From positions 1 through 57,266 of the forward strand of contig JAFKKM010000037.1 of the NCBI GenBank assembly GCA_017305555.1: a stretch of DNA of 57,266 nt, written 5' to 3'. This DNA comes from Hyphomicrobiales bacterium (GTDB lineage Bacteria > Pseudomonadota > Alphaproteobacteria > Rhizobiales > Xanthobacteraceae). Of the stretch, positions 10,426 through 19,512 are shown one piece after another. Position 1 is the first letter of the stretch. Each line of letters opens with the position of its first letter. Both the position numbers and the translations under genes were made by a program. The notes under the pieces are model-generated. The model was not told the origin of the DNA, searched no databases, and saw only the letters and a program-made list of their open reading frames with translations.

Positions 10426-10788
10426 ATGGCCATGATCGCGAACGTCCTGGTGGCGCTGGTCGCGTTGCTGCACATCTATTTTCTGATCCTCGAAATGTTT
10501 CTCTGGACCAAACCGACCGGCCTCAAAACCTTCGGCAATTCGCTGGAGAAGGCTAGGGACTCGGCGGTACTCGCTGCCAATCAAGGCCTCTACAACGGCT
10601 TCCTCGCTATCGGCCTTTTATGGGGACTGGTCCACCCGGTTTCCGGCTTCGGATTCCAGATCAAGGTGTTCTTCCTGCTCTGCGTGATTGCCGCCGGGGT
10701 TTACGGCACCGTCAGCGTCAGCCGCCGCATCCTGTTCGTTCAGGCCGCTCCTGCCGCGCTCGCGCTGATCCTGCTTTACCTTTCCTGA
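10426..10788 (+). CDS. DUF1304 family membrane protein
   Basis: This 120-residue protein has four membrane segments and the family hallmarks: HIYFLILEMFLW in the first helix, then ANQGLYNGFLAIGLLWG. These match DUF1304, a widely distributed membrane family of unknown function. The ATG at 10426 is preferred over an upstream in-frame ATG because GGGGAA lies seven bases before it and the first membrane helix starts directly after it. It is divergent from the methyltransferase gene. No function is proposed. Confidence 0.82.
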   Translation: MAMIANVLVALVALLHIYFLILEMFLWTKPTGLKTFGNSLEKARDSAVLAANQGLYNGFLAIGLLWGLVHPVSGFGFQIKVFFLLCVIAAGVYGTVSVSRRILFVQAAPAALALILLYLS

Positions 10789-10945
10789 TGCCATCGAGGT
10801 CGGAGACCATATTAATTCCGAACCGCCGCACACGTTTCCCTTTGCATTGGCCAATCGCTTCATCCAGTATCGCCGGAACGACGGCGCCAGCCTTGGCCGA
10901 ATCGACCGTCGATCGACGCAAGACCGTGTCTTACAAAGGGAAGAA

Positions 10946-12175
10946 ATGACGATGAGGGATCGAGTTCTCAGTCTGACTGCCGTGTCCGCAATTGCCGTCG
11001 CGCTGTCAGTCTCCCCGACCTACGCGCAGAAGAAATACGACCCCGGCGCGAGCGATACCGAAATCAAGATCGGCCAGACCGTGCCGTTCAGCGGCCCGGC
11101 CTCGGCCTATGCGACCATCGGCAAGACGCAGGCTGCCTATTTCAAGATGATCAACGATCAGGGCGGCGTCAACGGCCGTAAGCTCAACCTGATCCAGTAT
11201 GACGACGCCTACAGCCCGCCGAAGACGGTCGAACAGGTGCGTAAGCTGGTCGAGAGCGACGAAGTGCTCCTCACCTTCCAGCTGGTCGGCACGCCGCCCA
11301 ACGCCGCTGTGCAAAAGTATCTGAACCAGAAGAAGGTGCCGCAACTGTTCGCCGCAACCGGCGCTTCGCGCTTCACCGATCCGAAGAACTATCCGTGGAC
11401 GATGGGCTTCAACCCGAACTATCAGTCCGAGGGCCGCATCTACGGCAAATACATTCTGGCCAACTACCCCAACGCCAAGATCGGCATTCTGTTTCAAAAC
11501 GACGACCTCGGCCGCGACTACGTGACCGGCCTCAAGGCCGCGCTCGGTGACAAAGCCAAGACCATGATCGTCGCCGAGACCTCCTATGAGTTGACCGACC
11601 CCACAATCGATTCCCAGATCGTCAAGATCAAGTCGGCGGGCGCCGACCTGCTCTATGATGCGTCGACGCCGAAGTTTGCTGCGCAGGCGATCAAGAAAGT
11701 CGCCGACCTCGGCTGGAAGCCGGTGCATATCCTCGACATCAACGCCACCTCGGTCGGCGCGGTGATGAAGCCCGCCGGCCTGGAAAACTCCAAGGGCGTC
11801 ATCAGCACCAACTACGGCAAGGATCCGCTCGATCCGGCCTGGAAGGACGACGCCGGGATGAAGAAGTATTTCGAATTCATGGCGAAGTACTATCCGGAAG
11901 GCGACAAGGACTCGAGCTTCAACACCTACGGCTACTCTACCGCGCAGCTTCTGGTGCACGTGCTGAAGGAATGCGGCGACAACCTGACCCGCGACAACGT
12001 GATGAAGCAGGCCACCAGCCTGAAGAACGTCCAGCTCGATCTCTCGCTGCCGGGTATCGTGGGCTCGACCTCGCCGACCGACTACCGCGTCAACAAGCAG
12101 TTGCAGATGATGAAATTCGACGGCGAGCGTTGGGAATTGTTCGGCCCGATCATCGTCGACGACGCCCAGCACTGA
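10946..12175 (+). CDS. Branched-chain amino acid type ABC transporter substrate-binding protein (LivK-like)
   Basis: This 409-residue periplasmic binding protein has a signal peptide (VLSLTAVSAIAVALSVSPTYAQ) and a type I periplasmic-binding fold of the HAAT family. Family features include TEIKIGQTVPFSGPASAYA, INDQGGVNGRKLNLIQYDD and KYILANYPNAKIGILFQNDD. Several such orphan binding proteins, without adjacent permease genes, are common in Bradyrhizobiaceae, and the ligands are often aromatic or other carboxylic acids rather than amino acids. The ATG at 10946 is chosen because AAAGGGAAG precedes it and the signal peptide follows. A strong terminator follows at 12205, so the gene is probably transcribed alone. 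Confidence 0.87.
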   Translation: MTMRDRVLSLTAVSAIAVALSVSPTYAQKKYDPGASDTEIKIGQTVPFSGPASAYATIGKTQAAYFKMINDQGGVNGRKLNLIQYDDAYSPPKTVEQVRKLVESDEVLLTFQLVGTPPNAAVQKYLNQKKVPQLFAATGASRFTDPKNYPWTMGFNPNYQSEGRIYGKYILANYPNAKIGILFQNDDLGRDYVTGLKAALGDKAKTMIVAETSYELTDPTIDSQIVKIKSAGADLLYDASTPKFAAQAIKKVADLGWKPVHILDINATSVGAVMKPAGLENSKGVISTNYGKDPLDPAWKDDAGMKKYFEFMAKYYPEGDKDSSFNTYGYSTAQLLVHVLKECGDNLTRDNVMKQATSLKNVQLDLSLPGIVGSTSPTDYRVNKQLQMMKFDGERWELFGPIIVDDAQH

Positions 12176-12204
12176 TCACACGCCAACGGCGATCCACAAC
12201 GACA

Positions 12205-12246
12205 AGGCCGGCGCAACGCATCGACGTTGCGCCGGCCTCTTCTTTT
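12205..12246 (+). terminator. Rho-independent terminator of the LivK-like gene
   Basis: The arms AGGCCGGCGCAACG (12205-12218) and CGTTGCGCCGGCCT (12225-12238) make a perfect 14-bp stem with a 6-base loop, followed by CTTCTTTTT. It lies 29 bases after the stop codon. Confidence 0.9.
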
Positions 12247-12394
12247 TGAAGGCTGCGGTAGGGTTAAGGCCTCATGAAAGCCTTGTTTTACAGGTACTTC
12301 TGACGGTGCGTCCGCGTTAGCATTAACCTTCATTTAACGCGCTTTTAAACCCCGCCAGCTACCTTGCACCGACAAGGGGCGGGTACGAGAACGG

Positions 12395-14677
12395 ATGGCG
12401 TTGCGGGGAAAGAAAAGCAGTCAGCGGAAAGAGCCGCAGTTCGGGCTGGGCGCCTCATTGGCGAGCCTGCGGCTGAATATCGCCGACCGCATCAGCATCG
12501 CTGGTGACGACAAAGCCAAGAAACCCGCCAAACGCGACGGCGGCAAGAGTGGCAGTGGCGGCGGTAACACGTCGCGCAAGCCACGCAAGCGCGGCGCGCG
12601 CGGCAGCCTTCGCCGCAAGCTCTATCGCGCGACCTATTGGAGCGCGGTGCTCGGGCTCTGGGGCGTCATCGCCGTCGTCGGCGTGGTGATCTGGGTCGGC
12701 GCACACCTGCCGCCGATCCAGTCGCTGGAAATTCCGAAGCGGCCACCGACGATCCAGATTGTCGGGCTCGACGGCAGCGTACTGGCGACACGCGGCGAGA
12801 TGGGCGGCGCCAGCGTCGCGCTGAAGGAATTGCCGCCGTATCTGCCGAAGGCTTTCATCGCCATCGAGGACCGCCGCTTCTACAGCCATTACGGCATCGA
12901 CCCGTTCGGCATCGCCCGCGCGGCGGTCGCCAACCTCCTGCATCGCGGCGTATCGCAGGGCGGTTCGACACTGACGCAACAGCTCGCAAAGAACCTGTTC
13001 CTGACTCAGGAACGCACCCTGCAACGAAAGTTGCAGGAAGCCGAACTGGCGCTGTGGCTGGAGCACAAGCACACCAAGGCGGAAATTCTCGAACTGTATC
13101 TCAACCGGGTTTACTTCGGCTCGGGCGCTTACGGCGTCGACGCCGCCGCGCAAAAGTATTTCGGCAAGTCCGCACGCAAGGTCACGCTGGCCGAAGCCGC
13201 GATGCTGGCGGGGCTGGTCAAGTCGCCGTCCCGGCTGGCGCCGAACCGCAATCCCGAAGGCGCGGAGAAGCGGGCGCAGGTCGTGCTCGGCGCGATGGCC
13301 GATGCCGGCTTTATCACCGAACAGCAGGCCAAGGCCGCCATCGCCCATCCGTCATACGCGGTGAAGCCGCCGGGCGCCGGCACCATCAACTATGTCGCCG
13401 ACTGGATCGGCGAAGTGCTCGACGATCTGATCGGTCAGATCGACCAGAACATCGTGGTCGAAACGTCGATCGATCCGAAACTGCAAAGCGTGGCCGAAGC
13501 CGCGGTGATCGATGAACTCGCGGCCAAGAGCGTCAAGTTCAACGTCACGCAAGGCGCGCTGGTGGCGATGACGCCGACCGGTGAGGTCCGCGCCATGGTC
13601 GGCGGCCGCAACTACGCCGACAGCCAGTTCAACCGCGCCGTCACCGCCAAACGCCAGCCGGGATCGGCGTTCAAGCCGTTCGTCTATCTCACCGCCGTCG
13701 AGTCCGGCCTGACGCCGGAGACGATCCGGCAGGATGCACCGATCGACGTCAAAGGTTGGCGGCCCGAGAACTATTCCCACGAATACTTCGGTGCGGTGAC
13801 GCTGACGCAGGCGCTGGCGATGTCGCTCAACACCGTGGCGGTGCGGCTCGGTCTCGAGGTCGGCGCCAAGAGCGTGGTGCGCACCGCGCACAGGCTCGGC
13901 ATCACCTCGAAGCTCGACGCTAACGCCTCGATTGCGCTCGGCACCTCCGGCGTGTCGCTACTCGAACTGACCGGCGCCTATGCGCCGTTCGCCAACGGCG
14001 GACGCGGCATCTCTCCGCATGTCGTTAATTGCATCCGCGCCGAAAACGGCAAGGTGCTGTATCGCCGCCCGCCCGATCCGCGCGATCAGGTGATCGAACC
14101 GCGCTATGTCGCGATGATGAACACCATGATGCGCGAAACGCTGGTCAGCGGCACCGCACGCAAGGCCGAGATTCCGGGCTGGACCGCTGCCGGCAAGACC
14201 GGCACCAGCCAGGATTTCCGCGATGCCTGGTTCATCGGCTATACCGCCAATCTCGTCACCGGCGTCTGGCTCGGCAACGACGACAACTCGCCGACCAGGA
14301 AAGCCACCGGCGGCGGATTGCCGGTCGAGATATGGACCCGCTTCATGCGCGCGGCCCATCAGGGCGTTCCAGTCGCCGCACTGCCGGGCGCGCAGTCGAA
14401 TGGACTGTTTCCGAGTTTCGCCCCCGCCCAACAAGCCAGCATGATCCCCGCCGGCGCATCGAACAGCAGCACGATAAGCGGCGGCACGACGAGCAATGGC
14501 GCGGCACCCGCGACAATGCCGCAGCGCGCTCCCGCGCAGCCTTATCCAGCTCAGCCCGCACCGGTTCCGGTGAATTCCGGCAGCACGTCACGACCATCGC
14601 ACGGCGCGGTACGACCGGAGGCTGCGAGTGGATTGGATGGCTGGCTGGTGGAGCGCTTGTTTGGCGGCCGGCGCTGA
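12395..14677 (+). CDS. Penicillin-binding protein, class A (PBP1A family; glycosyltransferase/transpeptidase)
   Basis: This bifunctional murein synthase of 760 residues polymerises and cross-links peptidoglycan in the periplasm. It has a long basic cytoplasmic tail (residues 1-80, rich in Lys/Arg/Ser/Gly), one membrane anchor (about 80-104), and a GT51 glycosyltransferase domain with catalytic IEDRRFYSHYG near residue 157 and GGSTLTQQLAKNLFL. The transpeptidase domain has SxxK in PGSAFKPF near residue 424, the SxN motif MSLNT, and KTGTS near residue 599. The last 100 residues are a Pro/Ala/Ser/Gln-rich low-complexity tail. All catalytic motifs are intact. The neighbours do not suggest an operon. 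Confidence 0.95.
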   Translation: MALRGKKSSQRKEPQFGLGASLASLRLNIADRISIAGDDKAKKPAKRDGGKSGSGGGNTSRKPRKRGARGSLRRKLYRATYWSAVLGLWGVIAVVGVVIWVGAHLPPIQSLEIPKRPPTIQIVGLDGSVLATRGEMGGASVALKELPPYLPKAFIAIEDRRFYSHYGIDPFGIARAAVANLLHRGVSQGGSTLTQQLAKNLFLTQERTLQRKLQEAELALWLEHKHTKAEILELYLNRVYFGSGAYGVDAAAQKYFGKSARKVTLAEAAMLAGLVKSPSRLAPNRNPEGAEKRAQVVLGAMADAGFITEQQAKAAIAHPSYAVKPPGAGTINYVADWIGEVLDDLIGQIDQNIVVETSIDPKLQSVAEAAVIDELAAKSVKFNVTQGALVAMTPTGEVRAMVGGRNYADSQFNRAVTAKRQPGSAFKPFVYLTAVESGLTPETIRQDAPIDVKGWRPENYSHEYFGAVTLTQALAMSLNTVAVRLGLEVGAKSVVRTAHRLGITSKLDANASIALGTSGVSLLELTGAYAPFANGGRGISPHVVNCIRAENGKVLYRRPPDPRDQVIEPRYVAMMNTMMRETLVSGTARKAEIPGWTAAGKTGTSQDFRDAWFIGYTANLVTGVWLGNDDNSPTRKATGGGLPVEIWTRFMRAAHQGVPVAALPGAQSNGLFPSFAPAQQASMIPAGASNSSTISGGTTSNGAAPATMPQRAPAQPYPAQPAPVPVNSGSTSRPSHGAVRPEAASGLDGWLVERLFGGRR

Positions 14678-14702
14678 CGTCCGGCCACCCCGGTGATCGC
14701 GC

Positions 14703-15458
14703 TCAATCCGTGATGCCGTAGCGATGCAGGTCGTTGCCGTGGACATCGAGCCAGGTCTTGGCCTGCTCGACCTTCGGACAAATCCGCGCCACCACTTTCC
14801 AAAACCGCGGCGAATGATTCATCTCGACCAGATGTGCAACTTCATGCGCCGCGAGATAGTCGAGCACAAAGGATGGTGCGAGGATCAGCCGCCATGAAAA
14901 CGACAACGACCCCGCCGACGTGCAGGAACCCCAGCGGCTCGATTGATCGCGGATCGAGAGCCGCTTCACCTTGACGCCAAGCTCCGCCGCGTAGTGATCG
15001 GCGGCCTTTTGCAGATCGCGCCGGGCTTCGCGCTTGAGAAAATCGTGGACGCGCCGATCGGTATATTCGACGCCGCCGGCGACACACAGTATCCGCTCGC
15101 CGCTATCGCGCGTCTCGGTCCACACCGTGCCGCGACTGCCGGCGCGATGCACGATGCGATGCGCGACGCCGCGCAACGGAACCACGACGCCTGACTGAAA
15201 CGGCGCCGCCTTCGGCAAACGTCCCAATCGTGCGGCGATCCAGCCGCCATGACGCTGCGCGAAGTCTTTCGCGTCGGCAACGGTGCCGCGCGGCGGCATG
15301 GTGAGAATGGCTTCGCGATCGCTTGGATGAATCCGCAGCGTGTATCGACGTGCCCGACGATGTCGCCTCAGCCGGATCGCGAAAATCTGCGATCCGAATT
15401 TGATAGCGATGGTGGATGGTTCATAGGGACGGCGATAAAGGAGGGCGCGAAAAGCCAT
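14703..15458 (-). CDS. YgjP-like (DUF45 / SprT-type) metallopeptidase
   Basis: This family has a zinc-metallopeptidase-like domain with the motif HExxH. Here it reads AAHEVAHLVEMNHSPRFW, with the downstream histidine and the RFW typical of YgjP/DUF45. The upstream RDQSSRWGSC motif is the other hallmark of the family. The start at 15458 (MAFRALLYRR) is preferred over an earlier in-frame ATG because GGAG lies upstream on the minus strand in a suitable place and the preceding residues look non-coding. The protein is 251 residues. Activity in bacteria is poorly defined; a protease or peptidase role is inferred from the motif only. Confidence 0.85.
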   Translation of the reverse strand: MAFRALLYRRPYEPSTIAIKFGSQIFAIRLRRHRRARRYTLRIHPSDREAILTMPPRGTVADAKDFAQRHGGWIAARLGRLPKAAPFQSGVVVPLRGVAHRIVHRAGSRGTVWTETRDSGERILCVAGGVEYTDRRVHDFLKREARRDLQKAADHYAAELGVKVKRLSIRDQSSRWGSCTSAGSLSFSWRLILAPSFVLDYLAAHEVAHLVEMNHSPRFWKVVARICPKVEQAKTWLDVHGNDLHRYGITD

Positions 15459-15758
15459 GTCTACAGATCCGGCATTCAGGAAGTCGCCGGGATTTTGCCA
15501 TATCTGCCGCCAAGGAAAGCGGTCCGCGCAAAAACAAATCATTTGCCCAATATACAGGGGCTCTCGCGTAAATTCGCCCCACATCGTGTAGGGAACCGGG
15601 CCGGATTTCCCCTAAAATAGAAGGCATCACACCTCTGAAAGCATGATGCCACATTCATTACTTCGCGGAACAAGAATTCTAGATTCAAATCTTCGATGTG
15701 CCGATCGGGCAACCCGAAAACAGGATGGCCCGATCGCGATCTATTTGACTGAACGCGA
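15459..15758. other. 300-bp intergenic region between the YgjP-like gene and phaZ
   Basis: No convincing gene is visible. One feature stands out: an 8-bp inverted repeat GATCGGGC / GCCCGATC around 15703-15735 with a 17-base loop, placed just downstream of phaZ, which may contribute to its termination although no T-run follows. The rest holds the leader of the downstream metallopeptidase gene. Confidence 0.4.
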
Positions 15759-17096
15759 TTATTCAGCAGCGGCCATTGCCAGTTCGACGTGCGACGACGG
15801 CTGTGCCGACGCCTGCATGAACGCGGAGATGCGCGGCACGATCTCCTTGCGGAAGCGCGAGCCGTTGAACACGCCGTAGTGCCCGACGTCCTTCTGCACA
15901 TAGTGAACGCGACGGTTCGCCGGAATCGCGCTGCACAGTCCGTGCGTCGCTTCGGTCTGACCGAGACCGGAGATATCGTCGTTCTCGCCTTCGACCGTCA
16001 TCAGCGCAACGCGCCTCACCTTCGACGGATCGATCAGCTTGCCGCGATGGGTCATCTCACCCTTCGGCAACGACTGCTTGACGAACACTTCGTCGACGGT
16101 CTGCAGATAGTATTCCGCCGTCAGATCCATCACCGCGAGATATTCGTCATAGAAGTCGCGATGCTTCTCGACCTTGTCGCCGTCGCCCTTGACCAGATTG
16201 TCGAACAGCCGCCGATGCGCATCGACATGGCGATCAAGATTCATGCTGACGAAGCCGGTCAATTGCAGGAAGCCGGGATAAACGTCGCGCATGAAACCGG
16301 GATGCGGGAACGGCACCTTGGTGATGACATTGCTGCGGAACCAGTCGATACCGCGCTCCTGCGCGAGATTGTTCACCGCCGTGGGATTGCGCCGCGTATC
16401 GATCGGGCCACCCATCAGGGTCATCGACAGCGGCACGTAGGGATCATTCTCGGCTTCCATCACCGATACCGCCATGACGACGGGCACCGCCGGCTGACAA
16501 ACCGCGACGACATGCACGTCGCCGCCCAGCACGTGCAAAATCTCAATGAGATGATCGACGTAGTCGTCCAGGTCGAACCGTCCCGCTGACAGCGGAACCA
16601 TGCGCGCATCGGCCCAGTCGGTGATGTAGACGTCGTGGCCCGGCAGGAAGGCTTCAACCGTGCCGCGCAACAGCGTCGCATAGTGGCCGGACATCGGCGC
16701 GACGATCAGCACGCGCGGCTGCGGCTTGCTCAACGGCGCGACGATCGCGCGCTCGAAATGCAACAGGCGGCAGAACGGCTTCTCCCAGACCGACCGAACC
16801 GTCACCGGGACGCGATGGCCTTCCACCTCGGTGAAATCGAGGCCCCATTCCGGCTTGCCGTAGCGGCGCGTGATGCGTTCGAACAACTCGCAACCCGCAG
16901 CGATGGATTTGCCGAACGTGGTGTGCGACCAGGGATTGACCGGATTTTCAAACAGGATCTTGGTGGCATCCGTGACCGCGCGCGCCGGATTGAGAGAGGC
17001 CTGGCCCATCTCATACATCCAGTACAACGGCGTCATCATCGCGGAGCCACCCTGAACGGGCAGGGTCGGCGCACCGCCAAATTCACCAATCGCCAT
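15759..17096 (-). CDS. phaZ: Intracellular polyhydroxyalkanoate depolymerase
   Basis: PhaZ breaks down the intracellular PHB storage polymer. The 445-residue protein has an alpha/beta-hydrolase fold in which the nucleophile is a cysteine rather than serine: VVAVCQPAVPV with Cys200, as in the Ralstonia PhaZ1 class. The likely acidic and histidine partners are in TVEGENDDISG and DVGHYGVFNG. The N-terminal MYEMGQASLNPARA region is typical of the family. No signal peptide is present, fitting a cytoplasmic enzyme acting on granules. The palindrome TTGCATTGCAA lies about 23 bases upstream of the start codon and may be a PhaR operator. Confidence 0.93.
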   Translation of the reverse strand: MAIGEFGGAPTLPVQGGSAMMTPLYWMYEMGQASLNPARAVTDATKILFENPVNPWSHTTFGKSIAAGCELFERITRRYGKPEWGLDFTEVEGHRVPVTVRSVWEKPFCRLLHFERAIVAPLSKPQPRVLIVAPMSGHYATLLRGTVEAFLPGHDVYITDWADARMVPLSAGRFDLDDYVDHLIEILHVLGGDVHVVAVCQPAVPVVMAVSVMEAENDPYVPLSMTLMGGPIDTRRNPTAVNNLAQERGIDWFRSNVITKVPFPHPGFMRDVYPGFLQLTGFVSMNLDRHVDAHRRLFDNLVKGDGDKVEKHRDFYDEYLAVMDLTAEYYLQTVDEVFVKQSLPKGEMTHRGKLIDPSKVRRVALMTVEGENDDISGLGQTEATHGLCSAIPANRRVHYVQKDVGHYGVFNGSRFRKEIVPRISAFMQASAQPSSHVELAMAAAE

Positions 17097-17118
17097 CAGT
17101 TAATCCCCGAATTTCATT

Positions 17119-17129
17119 TTGCATTGCAA
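17119..17129. promoter_or_regulatory. Palindrome TTGCATTGCAA upstream of phaZ, candidate PhaR site
   Basis: The 11-base sequence is a perfect palindrome around a central T and lies 23 bases before the phaZ ATG. PhaR repressors of alphaproteobacteria bind TGC/GCA-rich palindromes before PHA granule genes, so this is a reasonable candidate operator. The assignment rests on resemblance and position only. Confidence 0.4.
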
Positions 17130-17372
17130 TAGTGTGACGAGTGCGCTGCGGAGCGTCAATCCATCTATTTTGCTATACCCCGTGGATCGGCAACTTCATT
17201 CTGCTGGAGGCGGGTTAACAGAGGGATTCCGTCTCCTGGCGGGCCATCGTGCCCATGGAACCGGCCGCAAATGGATCCGATTCTCGCCGTGTGTGGTTCT
17301 GTCACCACACCTTTCGAGCCGCGACGGATAGTCCATACCCACGCGGATCGACGATGCGATAGAATCAACGCC

Positions 17373-18692
17373 ATGACCGACACCGCATTGCCCGATTTCG
17401 ACCATCCGCGACGGTATATCCGTCTGGATACCATCCTGAGGTTGCGCTGGCTCGCGGCCCTCGGCCAACTCGCGGCCATCTTCTTCGTGGTGCAGAGCCT
17501 CGACTTCGATGTTCCGATCATCCCTTGCGTCGCCATCATCGCGGCTTCGGCTGTGGTCACGCTGGCGTTGCAGATCGCGGTCAATCCGATGCAGCGACTG
17601 GCGCCACGCCACGCGGCGGCGCTGCTCGCGCTGAATATCGCCGAACTCGCCGGACTGCTCTACCTCACCGGCGGCCTGGAAAATCCTTTCTCGTTCCTGT
17701 TCCTCGGCCCGGTGCTGATTTCGGCGACCGCGCTGCCGACGCGGATCACCATCGCACTTGGTGTCTTTGCCGCGGTCTGCGCCACGGCACTCGGCTTCTT
17801 CCATCTGCCGTTGCCATGGAGCAGAGAGGGGCCGCTGGTGCTGCCGCCGGTCTACATGGCCGGCATCTGGCTCTCGATCCTACTGGCGATCGGCGTAACC
17901 AGCCTCTACACGTTTCAGGTCACCGAAGAGGCGCGTAAGCTGGCCGACGCACTCGCCGCCACCGAACTGGTGCTGACCCGCGAACAGCATCTGACTCAAC
18001 TCGACGGCCTCGCGGCCGCGGCCGCCCACGAACTCGGCACGCCGCTGTCGACCATCTTCCTGATCTCGCGCGAACTCGAACAGACCACGCCACACGACAG
18101 CCCGCTCGCGAGCGACGTCAGAACCCTGCGCGAACAGGCGCAACGCTGCCGCGACATCCTCGCCAAGATCGCGCAACTGTCGTCGTCGGGCGCGCCGTTC
18201 GACCGGATGCCGCTCTCGACATTGATCGAGGAATCGGTCGCGCCGCATCGCGATTTCGGCATCGCCATCAAGATCCATATCGCCGCGTCCGACGGTGCCG
18301 AGCCCGCCAGTATGCGCAACCCGGCGATCCTCTACGGCGTCGGCAACATTCTCGAGAACGCGGTGGATTTTGCCCGCACCACGGTCGAAGTCGACGCTCG
18401 CTGGAATGACGACATCGTCGAGATTATCATTTCCGATGACGGTCCCGGTATCGCCCCCGACCTCTTGAAGCGGATCGGCGAACCTTATCTCACGCGCCGC
18501 CGCGGCGTGGATCAGACCCATCGCGAGCGCCGCGGCCTCGGCCTCGGCATCTTCATCGCGCGGACCCTTCTGGAACGCTCGGACGCCGAGGTTGCCTTTT
18601 CCAACCGGACCTTCCCGGAGCACGGTGCGGTGGTGCGGATCGCCTGGCCGCGCGCCAGTTTCGAAACCTCGCAAACGACAAGCGACGCCTAG
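17373..18692 (+). CDS. regB: Redox sensor histidine kinase RegB/PrrB/ActS type
   Basis: RegB senses the redox state of the quinone pool and phosphorylates RegA, controlling energy metabolism genes. The 439-residue protein has about six N-terminal membrane helices, with the quinone-site heptapeptide GGLENPF between them. The H-box is AAAAHELGTPLSTI with His219. The redox-active cysteine lies in QRCRDILAKI at residue 259, exactly 40 residues after the histidine, as in Rhodobacter RegB (His225/Cys265). N-box ILENAVDFA, the G1 box DDGPGIAP and G2 GLGLGIFIA follow. The ATG at 17373 is chosen because the alternative upstream start adds a non-homologous-looking leader. regA follows after 256 bp. Confidence 0.9.
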   Translation: MTDTALPDFDHPRRYIRLDTILRLRWLAALGQLAAIFFVVQSLDFDVPIIPCVAIIAASAVVTLALQIAVNPMQRLAPRHAAALLALNIAELAGLLYLTGGLENPFSFLFLGPVLISATALPTRITIALGVFAAVCATALGFFHLPLPWSREGPLVLPPVYMAGIWLSILLAIGVTSLYTFQVTEEARKLADALAATELVLTREQHLTQLDGLAAAAAHELGTPLSTIFLISRELEQTTPHDSPLASDVRTLREQAQRCRDILAKIAQLSSSGAPFDRMPLSTLIEESVAPHRDFGIAIKIHIAASDGAEPASMRNPAILYGVGNILENAVDFARTTVEVDARWNDDIVEIIISDDGPGIAPDLLKRIGEPYLTRRRGVDQTHRERRGLGLGIFIARTLLERSDAEVAFSNRTFPEHGAVVRIAWPRASFETSQTTSDA

Positions 18693-18948
18693 AGCCTTTC
18701 CCGTTCCGATAGAATTCGGAGCGAGGCTCTAGGTTCTTGTTTGGACGCGTTTCTTCACGCGAACCGGTATCCACTCCGCTCGAAAACGCTCTAGCGGGAC
18801 CTATCCCGTTGTTCGCGCTTAGTTGTTTGGGAGCGAGGCCTACCCTCACCCGAAGGGAACTCACAGCGTCCCACTCGCGACGATATGTGCCCTTGGAATT
18901 GCATGGCAGCACCCCATATTCTGAAGATCGACAATCAGGAAAACCCCC
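18693..18948. repeat. Dispersed intergenic repeat between regB and regA
   Basis: The 256-bp gap contains GAGCC...GGCTCTAG arms at about 18693-18731 and then the motif TTCACGCGAACCGGTATCCA with GCTCGAAAACGCTCTAG, at about 18740-18794. Read on the minus strand this is the GAGCGTTTTCGAGC...GGATACCGGTTCGCGTGAAG unit that I recall as a very frequent intergenic element in Bradyrhizobium, Rhodopseudomonas and Afipia. The repeat separates the two members of a two-component pair. No gene is visible. The regA promoter or ribosome-binding site lies in the last 30 bases. Confidence 0.6.
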
Positions 18949-19503
18949 GTGACCGCCATTGCCGAACTTGCCGCTGAGACCGACCGCTCGCTGATGATCG
19001 TGGAAGACGACAAACCGTTTCTGGAACGGCTGTCGCGCGCGATGGAAACACGCGGCTTCACCGTCACTTCATGCGAGAGCGTGTCGGACGGCCTGAACCA
19101 CATCGGCAAGTCTGCACCGGCTTTCGCCGTGGTCGACTTGCGGCTCGGCGACGGCAACGGCCTGGATGTGGTCGCGGCGCTGAAGCGCCAGCGGCCAGAT
19201 GCGCGCGCCATCGTGCTGACCGGTTATGGCAACATCGCCACCGCCGTGACCGCCGTGAAGATGGGCGCGGTTGATTACCTGTCGAAGCCCGCGGATGCCG
19301 ATGACGTCGTCGCGGCGCTGCTCGCGAGCGGCACCGAGAAGTCGGAACTGCCGAGCAACCCGATGTCGGCGGATCGCGTGCGCTGGGAACACATCCAGCG
19401 CATCTATGAGCTTTGCAACCGCAATGTCTCCGAGACGGCGCGGCGGCTCAACATGCATCGCCGCACCTTGCAGCGCATCCTCGCAAAGCGCGCGCCGCGC
19501 TGA
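18949..19503 (+). CDS. regA: Redox response regulator RegA/PrrA/ActR
   Basis: The 184-residue partner of RegB has a receiver domain with the acidic pocket VEDD, phosphoacceptor Asp63 in VVDLRLGDGNG (the same number as in Rhodobacter RegA), and the conserved Thr and Lys in VLTGYGN and SKPAD. After a short linker comes a Fis-type helix-turn-helix, VSETARRLNMHRRTLQRILAKR, that binds DNA. The start codon is GTG, preceded by CAGGA at nine bases. The gene lies 256 bp after regB on the same strand, separated by repetitive DNA, so separate transcription is possible. Confidence 0.93.
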   Translation: MTAIAELAAETDRSLMIVEDDKPFLERLSRAMETRGFTVTSCESVSDGLNHIGKSAPAFAVVDLRLGDGNGLDVVAALKRQRPDARAIVLTGYGNIATAVTAVKMGAVDYLSKPADADDVVAALLASGTEKSELPSNPMSADRVRWEHIQRIYELCNRNVSETARRLNMHRRTLQRILAKRAPR

Positions 19504-19512
19504 CGCGGAGCC

